DNA from: Clostridiaceae bacterium
Lineage (GTDB): Bacteria; Bacillota; Clostridia; Oscillospirales; Acutalibacteraceae
DNA length: 40,515 bases
Assembly (NCBI GenBank): GCA_016292575.1
Contig: JAEDIH010000001.1
Span: forward strand, 1-40,515
Direction: 5' to 3'
Within the stretch, counting starts at the first letter, position 1. Each line of letters begins with the position of its first letter. Below are positions 7,923 through 16,758 of this stretch, in pieces. The translations under genes and the position numbers were made by a program. A model generated the notes under the pieces. It searched no databases. It was not told the DNA's origin and saw only the letters and a list, made by a program, of their open reading frames with translations.

Positions 7923-10028
7923 CTAATGCCCGAACACCGCATTGACAAGCACGCAGAAAACAATTCCGTAAACAGTTGGAACAAGGAAGGAAAGCGCGGT
8001 CCATTTGAAGCTTTTTGTCTCCTTCCATATTGTCAGCAGCGTTGTTGAACACGGAAAATGCATCAGCGAAAACAAGATGAAGCATACGCCCGTGACAGCC
8101 GTCCAGCCGTTTTGCGTAAGTATGGAAAAAACGGAGGAAATGTCCGATGCATTTACCAAAACGCCCTGAGAAGTATAGCACATCAGCGCTACGGGGAGCA
8201 CTATCTCGTTTGCAGGAAAACCGAGTATGAACGAAAGCAGAACAACACCGTCAAGTCCCATCAGTCTGCCCGGAGCGTCAAGAAACTGCGCAATGTGAGT
8301 GACTATTGCCGCGTCGCCTGCTTTTATGTTCGCCAGAAGCCAGATGACAAGACCCATCGGCGCAGAAACACAGACAGCCCTTGAAAGCACAAACAAAGTG
8401 CGGTCAAAAACGCTGCGCACAAGCACTGAGCCGATTTTCGGCACTCGGTACGGCGGCATTTCAAGCGTAAACGCCGAGCTTTCGCCTTTGAGCACCGTTT
8501 TGGAAAGTATATACGACGCTGAAAAGGTTGCAAGCACGCTGAAAACAATTACGAGTGTTAGTATTCCTGCGGCGGCAAAGGGTCTGACCGCTTTTGCAAG
8601 CGGCGCGGCAAAGAACATTGAAATGATTGCAATAATGGTCGGAAAGCGTCCGTTGCAGGGAACAAAAGCATTTGTCAGAATTGCTATGAGCCGCTCCCTT
8701 TTTGAGTCGATTATCCGGCAGCCGACAACTCCGGCAGCATTACAGCCAAGTCCCATGCACATGCAAAGACTCTGCTTTCCGCAGGCACTGCATTTTTTGA
8801 AGCAGTGGTCAAGATTGAACGCAACGCGCGGAAGATAGCCTAAATCTTCAAGCAGAGTGAAAAGAGGAAAGAAGATTGCCATCGGCGGAAGCATTACGGA
8901 AACGACCCACGCCATTGTTGTGTACACTCCGTCTATAAGCGCGCCGGTAAGGTAAGAGCTGGCGTTCAGCCTTTCAAGCAGTGCTCTGAGCCTGTCGCCG
9001 AGCGAGAAAAGCAGGCGCGACAACAGCTCGGACGGATAATTCGCCGCATAAATAGTGATGAAAAGCACAAGAGTAAGAAGCAGCAGCATTACCGGTATTC
9101 CGGTTTTTGCTCCCGTAAAAACCTTGTCAAGCCTGCGGTCAAGGCTGTCGTTGCGCTTTGTGCAGTCAACGCAGCTTTCGGCAAGGCTTTTTGCCCTTGA
9201 AAGCAGGGAAAGCGTCATGCTGTCGCGCAGCGAGGCCTCGGTCAGATGCCCCTTTGAAAGGATTTCGCGCGCTTGAGAAAGGCTTTCCCTAAGACGTGCG
9301 TTCTCCTCAATTTTCCTGCCGCAGCTTTTTTCATAGGCTTCAATAAAGCTTTCATCGGAAAAAAGCAGCTGCGCTTTTATAAAGCGGCGGTTCCTCCCCC
9401 GAACTCCCTCAAGACTTTTTATTGCCGTTTCAACCGCAGTGTCATAGCTGAACGGGGCGCGGTAGCGCTGATTTTGCGCACACACCTCGCCGATTTTCCT
9501 CTTCAGCAGTTCAAGCCCCTTCCTGTTTTTTGCATCGGTACACACTACCGGCACACCGAGAAGCTCTTCAAGCTTTTCTGCGTTAATTTTTATGTTCTTC
9601 TTTTTGGCTTCGTCAAAAAGGTTCAGGCAGACCACTGCGTTTCGTGTGACCTCAAGCACCTGCAAAACAAGCGCAAGGCTCCTTTCAAGCGTTGTGCAGT
9701 CGCAGACAACAACAACACAGTCGTTCTTTTCAAAGCAAAGAAAATCCCTTGCAACAGCCTCCTCCTGCGAATGAGGAAAAAGCGAATATGTTCCGGGAAG
9801 ATCCACAAGCGAAAATTCCCTGCCGTCCTGCGTAAAGGTTCCCACCGCCGATGTCACGGTCTTTCCGGGCCAGTTACCCGTGTGCTGGTGAAGCCCCGTC
9901 AGAGCGTTGAACACCGTGCTTTTTCCAACATTGGGATTGCCGGCAAGAGCCACTGTTTTTGTGTTTTCTGCAATTTTCAGCTCCTTTTGCGCTGCGTTTT
10001 TTCCGGTTGATCCGCCTGAAAGACCCAT
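7923..10028 (-). CDS. feoB: Ferrous iron transporter FeoB
   Basis: A 701-residue inner membrane Fe(II) transporter. The N-terminal G domain has G1 GNPNVGKST (residues 30-38), G3 DLPG (76-79) and G4 NLFD (136-139), followed by the helical spacer domain. The C-terminal half has many membrane helices with the Gate-type segment GYLPRVAFNLD and the cysteine-containing stretch GLGCNAAGVVGCR and NAFVPCNGRFP, as in FeoB proteins. The length suits Firmicutes FeoB, which is shorter than the E. coli form and lacks its FeoC-linked tail. The ATG has AGGGTGTGAG upstream, 13 bases after the feoA stop, so the two are cotranscribed. Expression under iron limitation is inferred from the context and the Fur-like half-site upstream of feoA. 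Confidence 0.97.
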   Translation of the reverse strand: MGLSGGSTGKNAAQKELKIAENTKTVALAGNPNVGKSTVFNALTGLHQHTGNWPGKTVTSAVGTFTQDGREFSLVDLPGTYSLFPHSQEEAVARDFLCFEKNDCVVVVCDCTTLERSLALVLQVLEVTRNAVVCLNLFDEAKKKNIKINAEKLEELLGVPVVCTDAKNRKGLELLKRKIGEVCAQNQRYRAPFSYDTAVETAIKSLEGVRGRNRRFIKAQLLFSDESFIEAYEKSCGRKIEENARLRESLSQAREILSKGHLTEASLRDSMTLSLLSRAKSLAESCVDCTKRNDSLDRRLDKVFTGAKTGIPVMLLLLTLVLFITIYAANYPSELLSRLLFSLGDRLRALLERLNASSYLTGALIDGVYTTMAWVVSVMLPPMAIFFPLFTLLEDLGYLPRVAFNLDHCFKKCSACGKQSLCMCMGLGCNAAGVVGCRIIDSKRERLIAILTNAFVPCNGRFPTIIAIISMFFAAPLAKAVRPFAAAGILTLVIVFSVLATFSASYILSKTVLKGESSAFTLEMPPYRVPKIGSVLVRSVFDRTLFVLSRAVCVSAPMGLVIWLLANIKAGDAAIVTHIAQFLDAPGRLMGLDGVVLLSFILGFPANEIVLPVALMCYTSQGVLVNASDISSVFSILTQNGWTAVTGVCFILFSLMHFPCSTTLLTIWKETKSFKWTALSFLVPTVYGIVFCVLVNAVFGH

Positions 10029-10041
10029 AGCTCACACCCTC

Positions 10042-10263
10042 TTAATATATTATGACTCCGTCAGCGTCCTCATTGCGTATTGCAATGACGGCGTCCTTGA
10101 TGAGATATGACTTTATGTCGCCGAAAAAGCTTTCCTGGAGGCAGGCAACGTATGTTCCCGGAACTATTCCGAGCTCTTGAAACCGGCGTCGCATTGCTCC
10201 GTCTGTCAGAATATTATGAACAACACTGTTCTCCCCCTTGAGGAGGGACGAAAGAGTTTTCAT
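10042..10263 (-). CDS. feoA: Ferrous iron transport protein FeoA
   Basis: The 73-residue SH3-like protein contains the FeoA core: RRRFQELGIVPGTYV and an IRNEDADGVIIY C-terminus. FeoA binds or regulates FeoB at the membrane. The frame is open further upstream, but MKTLSSLLKGE at 10263 matches the family start and has AAAGG at a suitable distance; an ATG at 10272 would leave almost no spacing. It is the first gene of a two-gene feoAB unit. Confidence 0.92.
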   Translation of the reverse strand: MKTLSSLLKGENSVVHNILTDGAMRRRFQELGIVPGTYVACLQESFFGDIKSYLIKDAVIAIRNEDADGVIIY

Positions 10264-10296
10264 CTTTTTCATCCTTTCGTTTTTTTGCTCATTATC

Positions 10297-10326
10297 ATCA
10301 TACGCACAAAAAGAGCCGGGGTGAAA
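10297..10326 (-). promoter_or_regulatory. Possible feoAB promoter with a Fur-like half-site
   Basis: On the minus strand TTTCAC (10326-10321), an 18-base spacer and TATGAT (10302-10297). The -10 runs into TGATAATGAG, which resembles half of a Fur box (TGATAAT-n-ATTATCA). The second half is not recognisable, so Fur control is only suggested. Confidence 0.35.
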
Positions 10327-10397
10327 GCTTTTTTGAAGCAGACTCTGAACGGGCAAAAAAGTTCAAATCCGAAAGACGTAAAAAAGGAAAAAAGTTC

Positions 10398-10426
10398 TTG
10401 ACATAAGGAGCAAAAAATAGTACGCT
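10398..10426 (+). promoter_or_regulatory. Promoter for the aconitase-X genes
   Basis: A perfect TTGACA (10398-10403), a 17-base spacer and TACGCT (10421-10426). The leader to the ATG at 10501 holds two hairpins: TCCGCCG (10441-10447) with CGGCGGA (10453-10459), and CTTCG (10467-10471) with CGAAG (10478-10482), then GGGAGG. Confidence 0.6.
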
Positions 10427-10500
10427 GTTATCAGGCGGACTCCGCCGAAAAGCGGCGGACGCATTACTTCGTTTTTCCGAAGCAAAAGGGAGGAAATTTA

Positions 10501-11784
10501 ATGTCAGTCATTTTAACCGATGAACAGCAGGCTATCCTTGACGGCTCAAAGGGCTCAACAATGGCCAAGGTCATGAAAACGCTTGTTATGTTCGGTGAAG
10601 CGTTCGGAGCCGAAAAAATGGTTCCCGTCACTTCAAAGTATAACCACCTTGTAACCTCGTTCGGTCTTGGGGTTCTTCAGCCGGTTTACGACCTGATGAA
10701 CACCCTCATTGAAGCCGGGGTCAAGAGCGGACAGAAGTTTTCCGCCGATCCCCGTCCGTGCGACCCGAACGTTCCGAAAAACTTTCTTCAGAACCTCATT
10801 TTCAATAAGTTCATGTATAACAAGCAGGATTTCTATGAAAACCAGCTTCAGCAGCTCGGTCTTATGGACAAGGACGCCTTTACCTGCACCTGCTACATGG
10901 ACGAGGTCGGCAACAAGCCGAAAATGGGCGATGTGCTCAGCTGGTCGGAATCCTCCGCCGTTGTTTACGCAAACTCAGTGCTCGGCGCGCGCTGCAACCG
11001 CAACTCCGGCATCATGGACATCATGGGCTCAATCGTGGGCTACGTTCCTTATTTCGGTCTGCTCACCGACGAGGGAAGAAAGGCTACATGGGTCATAAAA
11101 ATTGAAACCGAAAAGAAGCCCGAAGCGCAGCTTCTCGGCTCTGCAATCGGCATGAAGGTTATGGAGGACGTCCCATTTGTCAAGGGTCTTGACAAGTGGC
11201 TCGGAACCGAGCTAACCGACGAAGCGTGCACCTATCTCAAGGATTTCGGCGCCGCAACCGCCTCAAACGGAGCTGTCGGTCTTTATCACATTGAAAACCT
11301 CACTCCCGAAGCAAAGCTTCAGGGAGAAAAGCTCCTTGCAGACAATGTCAGAGAATATGTCATTGACGACGCAGAGCTTGAAAGAGTTAAAAGCAACTAT
11401 CCCATTGTCTGGAAAGACAAAAATGCCAAACCAAAGCTTTGCTTCATCGGCTGTCCGCATATGTCGCTGCGGCAGCTCAAGGACTGGACGGACAGGGTTG
11501 AAGCCTCACTCAAAAAGTACGGAAACAAAAAAGTTGTTATCCCCACCGTGTTCACTGCCGCTCCCGGCGTTCTTAAGGAGTTCAACAAGACCTCGTACGC
11601 CGCAAGGCTCAAAAATGCCGGCATTGTTACCTCATACATCTGCCCGCTCATGTACATGAACAATCCTCTTTGCGCAAAGATGCCGGTCATTACATCGTCA
11701 AACAAGCTGCGTACCTATACCACGGCGCGCTACTACACTGATGATGAAATCCTCGTTCAAATTACGAAGGGAGGAAACAAATAA
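10501..11784 (+). CDS. Aconitase X (AcnX) large, catalytic subunit
   Basis: The 427-residue protein is the large subunit of the aconitase-X superfamily (DUF521): it has GNKPKMGDVLSWSESSAVVYA, continuing NSVLGARCNRNSG, and FIGCPHMSLRQL. Cysteines suited to hold an iron-sulfur cluster or act in the site are Cys129, Cys131, Cys165 and Cys318 (seen; assignment inferred). Known two-subunit members dehydrate cis-3-hydroxy-L-proline in bacteria or mevalonate 5-phosphate in archaea. No proline or isoprenoid gene is adjacent apart from the distant tRNA deacylase, so the substrate is open. The small subunit begins within the stop codon of this gene (TAATG). Ribosome binding site GGGAGG precedes the ATG. 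Confidence 0.93.
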   Translation: MSVILTDEQQAILDGSKGSTMAKVMKTLVMFGEAFGAEKMVPVTSKYNHLVTSFGLGVLQPVYDLMNTLIEAGVKSGQKFSADPRPCDPNVPKNFLQNLIFNKFMYNKQDFYENQLQQLGLMDKDAFTCTCYMDEVGNKPKMGDVLSWSESSAVVYANSVLGARCNRNSGIMDIMGSIVGYVPYFGLLTDEGRKATWVIKIETEKKPEAQLLGSAIGMKVMEDVPFVKGLDKWLGTELTDEACTYLKDFGAATASNGAVGLYHIENLTPEAKLQGEKLLADNVREYVIDDAELERVKSNYPIVWKDKNAKPKLCFIGCPHMSLRQLKDWTDRVEASLKKYGNKKVVIPTVFTAAPGVLKEFNKTSYAARLKNAGIVTSYICPLMYMNNPLCAKMPVITSSNKLRTYTTARYYTDDEILVQITKGGNK

Positions 11785-12227
11785 TGAAAGAATTCAAAGG
11801 AAGAGTTGTCACTCCCGGAACGGCTTCGGCAACGGCTGTTGTTTCCCACGGCGGCTTCAACACGCTTGCCTCGTTCCAGAAATCGCTCCAGTTCGGCGAT
11901 AAGCAAGCCAAGTGCGGCGACCAGAATAACCCTGATCTTTACGGCAAGCCCCTTGCCGGCGTTGCGCTTTGTCTGCCGCAGACAATCGGTTCAACCACCG
12001 GCGGTCTTGTCCTTTACTGCGCCTGTGCAATGAAAAAGCAGCCTGCATGTATGCTTTTTGCAAACCACATTGACTCGCTTGCAGCCTCGGGTGCAGTCCT
12101 TGCTGAGGTCTGGATTGACGATGTGACAATGCCCGTTATCGACTGCTTGGGCAACGAGTTTCTCGACTATGTTAAAACAGGCATGAAAATAACCGTTAAG
12201 GAAGACGGAACGGTTGTTGTTGACTGA
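11784..12227 (+). CDS. Aconitase X small subunit (DUF126)
   Basis: The 147-residue protein matches the swivelling small domain of AcnX: a GRVVTPGTASATA opening, and PQTIGSTTGGLVLYCACA, where the Gly-Ser-Thr loop contributes to the active site in the family. It overlaps the large subunit by one base and has GGAGG upstream, which points to coupled translation and a heterodimer. The pair forms a complete unit between its own promoter and a strong terminator. Substrate as discussed for the large subunit is unknown. Confidence 0.92.
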   Translation: MKEFKGRVVTPGTASATAVVSHGGFNTLASFQKSLQFGDKQAKCGDQNNPDLYGKPLAGVALCLPQTIGSTTGGLVLYCACAMKKQPACMLFANHIDSLAASGAVLAEVWIDDVTMPVIDCLGNEFLDYVKTGMKITVKEDGTVVVD

Positions 12228-12242
12228 CAATAATAATAAAAG

Positions 12243-12280
12243 CCGCACGGCTGCCGTTTTTGGCAATCGTGCGGTTTATT
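12243..12280. terminator. Bidirectional terminator between aconitase X and the V-ATPase operon
   Basis: CCGCACG (12243-12249) pairs with CGTGCGG (12268-12274), with an inner TGCC/GGCA pairing. T-rich sequence follows on both strands, so it can end both convergent units. Confidence 0.82.
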
Positions 12281-12293
12281 GCTTTATTAAGAA

Positions 12294-12917
12294 CTAAATT
12301 CCTTTTTTGTTATCCTTGTTTTTCTTTGTAATTTTAAGGCGTGAAAAATCTTCGCGCTCCTTTTCCTCAAGCGCATCAGTAATGTATTTCACCGTAACCT
12401 CAAAACGGGGTATCATGATGTTTGAAAGCGCGTTGGAACGCTTTTGGGTTTTTTTGACCGCGTCCGCAAGACGGCAGACCGAGTTTTCAATTTCGGCAAG
12501 CCTTGCGGTAAGTATTTTAACCTTTGAAAAAAGCGCGCAGGCCTCGTCAAAATCTGAATTGGTCTGGAAAAAACCGAAAGAGCTGACGTCCGTCACCTGC
12601 TCGCTCACTTCAACCGTCGGTATTTCAACGCCCATAACGCTGCGGTAGTCAATTTTGAGGTCATCGCTGACAGGGATAGCCTCGGCAAAGCGCGAGCAGT
12701 CACCGAGGGTAAGGCTTGCTTTCCTCAGCGCGGCATACGCTTTTTCATAAACAGTGCCTATGCTTTCCTGAACGGCTTTTGCCTCGTCAATGAGTCCCAT
12801 CATCTCGCGCACAAGGATATTACGCTTCCTGTCCATCAGGTCGTATCCGAGCCGGGCAAGCTCAAGGGACTTTTTGGTGCTCATTAAATTGGCTTTGGTT
12901 GGAAAGACCTGCGGCAT
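12294..12917 (-). CDS. atpD: V-type ATP synthase subunit D (central stalk)
   Basis: The 207-residue subunit has the family opening PTKANLMSTKKSLELARLGYDLMDRKRNIL and is mostly helical, with long N- and C-terminal helices that form the coiled-coil rotor axle inside the A3B3 head. The ending is rich in Lys/Asn. It is the last gene of the operon; its ATG follows the subunit B stop by six bases with GGAGTGAG as ribosome binding site. Confidence 0.95.
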   Translation of the reverse strand: MPQVFPTKANLMSTKKSLELARLGYDLMDRKRNILVREMMGLIDEAKAVQESIGTVYEKAYAALRKASLTLGDCSRFAEAIPVSDDLKIDYRSVMGVEIPTVEVSEQVTDVSSFGFFQTNSDFDEACALFSKVKILTARLAEIENSVCRLADAVKKTQKRSNALSNIMIPRFEVTVKYITDALEEKEREDFSRLKITKKNKDNKKGI

Positions 12918-12923
12918 TCAGAC

Positions 12924-14309
12924 TCACTCCTTTTTATCGGTTTCGCGTTTGAGATATTTTTTGAGTATCGCCTCGTCAACACGGTCAAGCTCACTGTCCG
13001 GAAGCATTGAAAGAAGCTTCCAGCCGAGGTCGAGAGTCTGCTCAATGGTTCTGTTCTCGTTTTCGCCCTGATTGATAAATACCCTTTCAAACTCCTTGCC
13101 GAAGTTCATAATGAGCTTATCGTTCTGCGAAAGCTCGTCTTCACCGATAACCGAGGCAAGTGCCTTTGCGTCCTGAACCTTTGCATAGGAAGCAAAAAGC
13201 TGGTTTGCAAGCGCCTGGTGATCCTCTCTCGTGTAGCCTTCGCCGATGCCGTCCTTCATAAGACGCGACAGCGACGGAAGAACATTGACCGGCGGATAAA
13301 CACCCCTTGTGTCAAGACCTCTGTCAAGAACAATCTGACCCTCGGTAATATAGCCGGTAAGGTCGGGTATCGGGTGAGTGATATCATCATTCGGCATTGT
13401 AAGAATCGGTATCTGAGTGACCGAACCCGGCGAATCCTTGATAATGCCCGCGCGCTCATAAAGCGTTGCAAGGTCGGAATAAAGATAGCCCGGATAGCCC
13501 TTTCGGCCGGGAATTTCACCCTTTGAGGAACTGAATTCACGCAGTGCTTCGCAGTAAGAGGTCATGTCGGTAAGAATAACGAGAATATGCTTTCCGAGCT
13601 CGTATGCAAGATATTCCGCGGCGGTGAGTGCGCAGCGCGGAGTTATGATTCTTTCAATAATAGGATCGTTGGAAAGGTTGAGGAACATTACAACCCTGTC
13701 CATTACGTTCGCTTTTTCAAACGAGGAGCGGAAATACTGCGCAACATCGTTCTTGACGCCCATTGCGGCAAACACGATTGCAAAATCGTCGTTATCTGCA
13801 ATAGAAGCCTGACGGACAATCTGAACGGCAAGCTCGTTATGACTCATGCCCGAACCGCTGAAAATCGGAAGCTTCTGACCTCTGATGAGGGTTGTAAGGC
13901 AATCGATGGAGGAAATTCCGGTCCGGATATAGTTCTTTGGATAAATACGGGAAACCGGATTTATCGGCTTTCCGTTGATATTCATGCACTTTTGCGGAAA
14001 AATTTCGCCAAGACCGTCTATCGGGCGTCCGAGACCGTCAAAAACCCTGCCGAGTATTTCAGGCGAGAGCTTCATTTCCATCGGCTTTCCCGTAAGGACG
14101 GTGGTGGTGTTCACCATTGAAATTCCGCGGGTTCCCTCAAAGACCTGAACGGCAGCCTTGTTGCCCTCAATGGCAACAATTCGACCCGTTCGCTTTGTCT
14201 TGTCCTCAAGCTCAATTTCAACAAGCTCCTCATTCATGGGCTTTTTAACGCCGTCAAGGATAACAAGCGAGCCGTTTACTTCGCTGAGTCCTTTATGCTC
14301 AATAATCAT
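12924..14309 (-). CDS. atpB: V-type ATP synthase subunit B
   Basis: The 461-residue non-catalytic nucleotide-binding subunit of the A3B3 hexamer. The P-loop position reads GSGMSHNE (about residue 152) in place of a Walker A motif, as is usual in B subunits, and the protein has the conserved EYLAYELGKHILVILTDMTSY and KGYPGYLYSDLATLYERAG segments. Length is typical. AGGAGGGATAACA precedes the ATG, 12 bases after the subunit A stop. Confidence 0.97.
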   Translation of the reverse strand: MIIEHKGLSEVNGSLVILDGVKKPMNEELVEIELEDKTKRTGRIVAIEGNKAAVQVFEGTRGISMVNTTTVLTGKPMEMKLSPEILGRVFDGLGRPIDGLGEIFPQKCMNINGKPINPVSRIYPKNYIRTGISSIDCLTTLIRGQKLPIFSGSGMSHNELAVQIVRQASIADNDDFAIVFAAMGVKNDVAQYFRSSFEKANVMDRVVMFLNLSNDPIIERIITPRCALTAAEYLAYELGKHILVILTDMTSYCEALREFSSSKGEIPGRKGYPGYLYSDLATLYERAGIIKDSPGSVTQIPILTMPNDDITHPIPDLTGYITEGQIVLDRGLDTRGVYPPVNVLPSLSRLMKDGIGEGYTREDHQALANQLFASYAKVQDAKALASVIGEDELSQNDKLIMNFGKEFERVFINQGENENRTIEQTLDLGWKLLSMLPDSELDRVDEAILKKYLKRETDKKE

Positions 14310-14321
14310 TGTTATCCCTCC

Positions 14322-16082
14322 TTATTTTTTGAGATATGAGGCAAGGGTGCTGTCTATTTCGGTAATATAATCGTCAAGCATTGAAAGCTTGTCGTTCGGA
14401 ACATCATACTTCATTTTGACAAGCTTATCGAAAAGTCCGGTTGAAATGAGCTTTGACATCGGAACCTGAAGCGCAACAATCTGGCGGCACTTGTGATAAA
14501 GGTGCAGAATTGCGTGCATCATTTTCAGCTGCTTTTCAAGCGAAACAAAGGTATCGTCCTTGTGGAACGCATTCTGCTGCAGGAAGCCTACGCGGATAAC
14601 ACGGGCTATCTCGATTGTCAGCTTTTGGTCATCGGGAAGAACGTCCGCGCCGATGAGCTTGACAATTTCCATAAGCGAGCTTTCCTCATACAGAATTGAG
14701 CAAAGCTCCTCGCGGTACTTGATAAAATCGTCTCCGACATTATCATGATACCACTCCTCCAGCTCGGGAACATATTCGCTGTAGCTGTCGTTCCAGTTGA
14801 TGGCAGGGTAATGCCTTGCGTATGCAAGGGCTTTGTCAAGCGCCCAGAAGCAACGGGTAAAGCGCTTGGTATTCTGAGTAACTGGTTCGGAAAAATCCGA
14901 GCCCTGAGGCGAAACGGCGCCGATAATTGTTACCGAGCCCTCGCCACCGGAAAGAACCTCCATATAGCCCGCTCTTTCATAAAATTCGGAAAGTCTTGAC
15001 GGAAGATAAGCCGGGAAGCCCTCATCGGCAGGCATTTCTTCAAGTCTGCCGGAAATTTCACGCAGAGCCTCCGCCCAACGCGAGGTTGAGTCTGCCATAA
15101 TGGCGGTATGATAGCCCATGTCGCGGTAATATTCCGCAAGGGTGATGCCGGTGTATATCGAAGCTTCACGAGCGGCAACGGGCATATTCGATGTGTTTGC
15201 AATAAGCACCGTTCTGTCGGTCAGGGGTCGCCCGTTCTTCGGGTCTACAAGCTCCGTGAATTCCGAAAGTGCCTGAGTCATCTCGTTTCCGCGCTCTCCG
15301 CAGCCGACATAGATGATTATATCCGCGTCGCACCATTTTGCAAGCTGGTGCTGAGTCATTGTTTTTCCTGTTCCGAAACCGCCGGGAATTGCCGCCGCTC
15401 CGCCCTTTGCAACCGGGAAAAGTGTGTCAATAACACGCTGACCCGTTACAAGCGGACGCGAGGCCGGAAGTCTGTTTTTAACCGGTCGCGGAATTCGGAT
15501 CGGCCATTTCTGGCAGAGCGTCAGCTCATGCTTTTCGCCGTTTTCGTCCTCAAGAACGGCTATTACGTCGTTAACACGGTAAAGACCGTCCTTTTTTACC
15601 GAAATAATCTTTCCGGAAAGCAGAGGAGAAAGCATGATTTTATGCATGATAACCGGCGTTTCCTGCGTTTCGGCATACACCTGTCCGCCGGAAAGGATGT
15701 CGCCCTCTTTAACGGTAAGACGAACCTCCCACTGCTTTTCCTCGTCAAGAACGGAGGTTGAAATGCCCTTTGAAATGAAGCAGCCGCTCATTTTTTCAAG
15801 AGCCGGGAGCGGACGCTCGATACCGTCAAAAATATTGCTGATTATTCCGGGACCGAGGGTGACGCACATCTGAGAGCCGGTTGAATACACCTTTTCTCCG
15901 GGGCAGAGACCGTCGGTTTCCTCATAAACCTGTATTGTTGTTTTGTCGTTTTCAATCCCGATAACCTCGCCGGCAAGGCGCGCCTCTCCGACATAGACCA
16001 TCTCCAGCATTGAAAGATCGGTCTTGCCCTTGATGGTAACAACAGGACCGTTGATTCCGTATATAAGATTTTCAGTTGCCAT
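14322..16082 (-). CDS. atpA: V-type ATP synthase catalytic subunit A
   Basis: The 586-residue catalytic subunit hydrolyses or makes ATP. Walker A is GGFGTGKT at residues 234-241; the signature region after it reads IIIYVGCGERGNEMTQ, and the ADSTSRWAEALREISGRLEEM and EGFPAYLPSRLSEFYERAG segments are present. The non-homologous insertion typical of A subunits lies between the N-terminal barrel and the nucleotide domain. The frame is open to an ATG at 16106 that overlaps the subunit E stop, but the ATG at 16082 (MATENLIYGING) has GAGGTGAG just upstream and matches the family start, so it is preferred. Confidence 0.97.
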   Translation of the reverse strand: MATENLIYGINGPVVTIKGKTDLSMLEMVYVGEARLAGEVIGIENDKTTIQVYEETDGLCPGEKVYSTGSQMCVTLGPGIISNIFDGIERPLPALEKMSGCFISKGISTSVLDEEKQWEVRLTVKEGDILSGGQVYAETQETPVIMHKIMLSPLLSGKIISVKKDGLYRVNDVIAVLEDENGEKHELTLCQKWPIRIPRPVKNRLPASRPLVTGQRVIDTLFPVAKGGAAAIPGGFGTGKTMTQHQLAKWCDADIIIYVGCGERGNEMTQALSEFTELVDPKNGRPLTDRTVLIANTSNMPVAAREASIYTGITLAEYYRDMGYHTAIMADSTSRWAEALREISGRLEEMPADEGFPAYLPSRLSEFYERAGYMEVLSGGEGSVTIIGAVSPQGSDFSEPVTQNTKRFTRCFWALDKALAYARHYPAINWNDSYSEYVPELEEWYHDNVGDDFIKYREELCSILYEESSLMEIVKLIGADVLPDDQKLTIEIARVIRVGFLQQNAFHKDDTFVSLEKQLKMMHAILHLYHKCRQIVALQVPMSKLISTGLFDKLVKMKYDVPNDKLSMLDDYITEIDSTLASYLKK

Positions 16083-16102
16083 TTTTCTCACCTCAAAGGC
16101 AG

Positions 16103-16696
16103 TCATTCAATTGAAAGAGCCGAGCGTTCCTTAAAAAGCTCCCTCTGCGCCGCAACGCGGCTTTCAAGGGTATCAACGGCAAAAACCGTCCTTTCCGCAT
16201 TGGAAGCAGACGCTCCGCCGAGCTTTATATCACCGCTCTTTTCAAAAGCCGCAACTCCCTTTATGTCCGCAAGCTTCTCCCTGCAAAGAGGAAGGTCGCT
16301 CTCTCTGACATAAATCACCGCGCCGTCGCCTATTTCGGCAACCAGGGACGTAATGCTCTTTCTGAGGAAAGAGACATAGTCCGCGCTTTTTGTGAAAGCG
16401 GCAAGCTTTTCGTTAACCTTTTCAAAAACGGACGAGGTGATTTCCTCGCGCTTTTTTGCAAGGTTCTTTTTGCTCTGCGAAACAAGGGCGGAAATTCTGC
16501 TGCCCTTTCGGGTAGTAATCCTCTGCGCTTCATATTCAAGGCGGCTTTCAAGCTCTGCCTTTGCCTTGCTTTCAAGGTCCTTTAGCTGTTCTTTTCTGAA
16601 TTTTTCAGTCTGCTTTTCAATCTTCTTGCACTGCGAAAGAGCATTCTTGTTTATAATCTCAGAAAAGCGCTCTATCTTATCATTTTGATTAAGCAT
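16103..16696 (-). CDS. atpE: V-type ATP synthase subunit E (peripheral stalk)
   Basis: A 197-residue protein with a long charged N-terminal helix (about residues 5-90, rich in Lys, Glu and Arg) that would pair with subunit G/H in the peripheral stalk, and a globular C-terminal part with KLGGASASNAERTVFAVDTLESRV, similar to the GG(V/A)...N.TL..RL ending of E subunits. It lies between subunits F and A in the operon. A GAGGG stretch precedes the ATG. Confidence 0.88.
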   Translation of the reverse strand: MLNQNDKIERFSEIINKNALSQCKKIEKQTEKFRKEQLKDLESKAKAELESRLEYEAQRITTRKGSRISALVSQSKKNLAKKREEITSSVFEKVNEKLAAFTKSADYVSFLRKSITSLVAEIGDGAVIYVRESDLPLCREKLADIKGVAAFEKSGDIKLGGASASNAERTVFAVDTLESRVAAQRELFKERSALSIE

Positions 16697-16758
16697 ATCT
16701 TTCCCTCATTTCCCGGTATTCGGCAAGAGTGTGCCTCGTGGCACTTTTTTCATGCCGG

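Noticed and set aside
9273..10010. 245-codon plus-strand reading frame
   Set aside because: It lies antisense to feoB in its entirety, has no ribosome binding site and no protein-like composition.
10360..10395. GTTCAAATC resembling a tRNA T-loop
   Set aside because: The flanking bases do not pair as a T-stem and no anticodon arm or acceptor stem is present.
10427..10500. Glycine or other known riboswitch before the aconitase-X genes
   Set aside because: The leader is under 80 bases and contains only two simple hairpins with no known aptamer core.
15108..15761. 217-codon plus-strand reading frame
   Set aside because: It is antisense to the V-ATPase subunit A gene and shows no recognisable domain.
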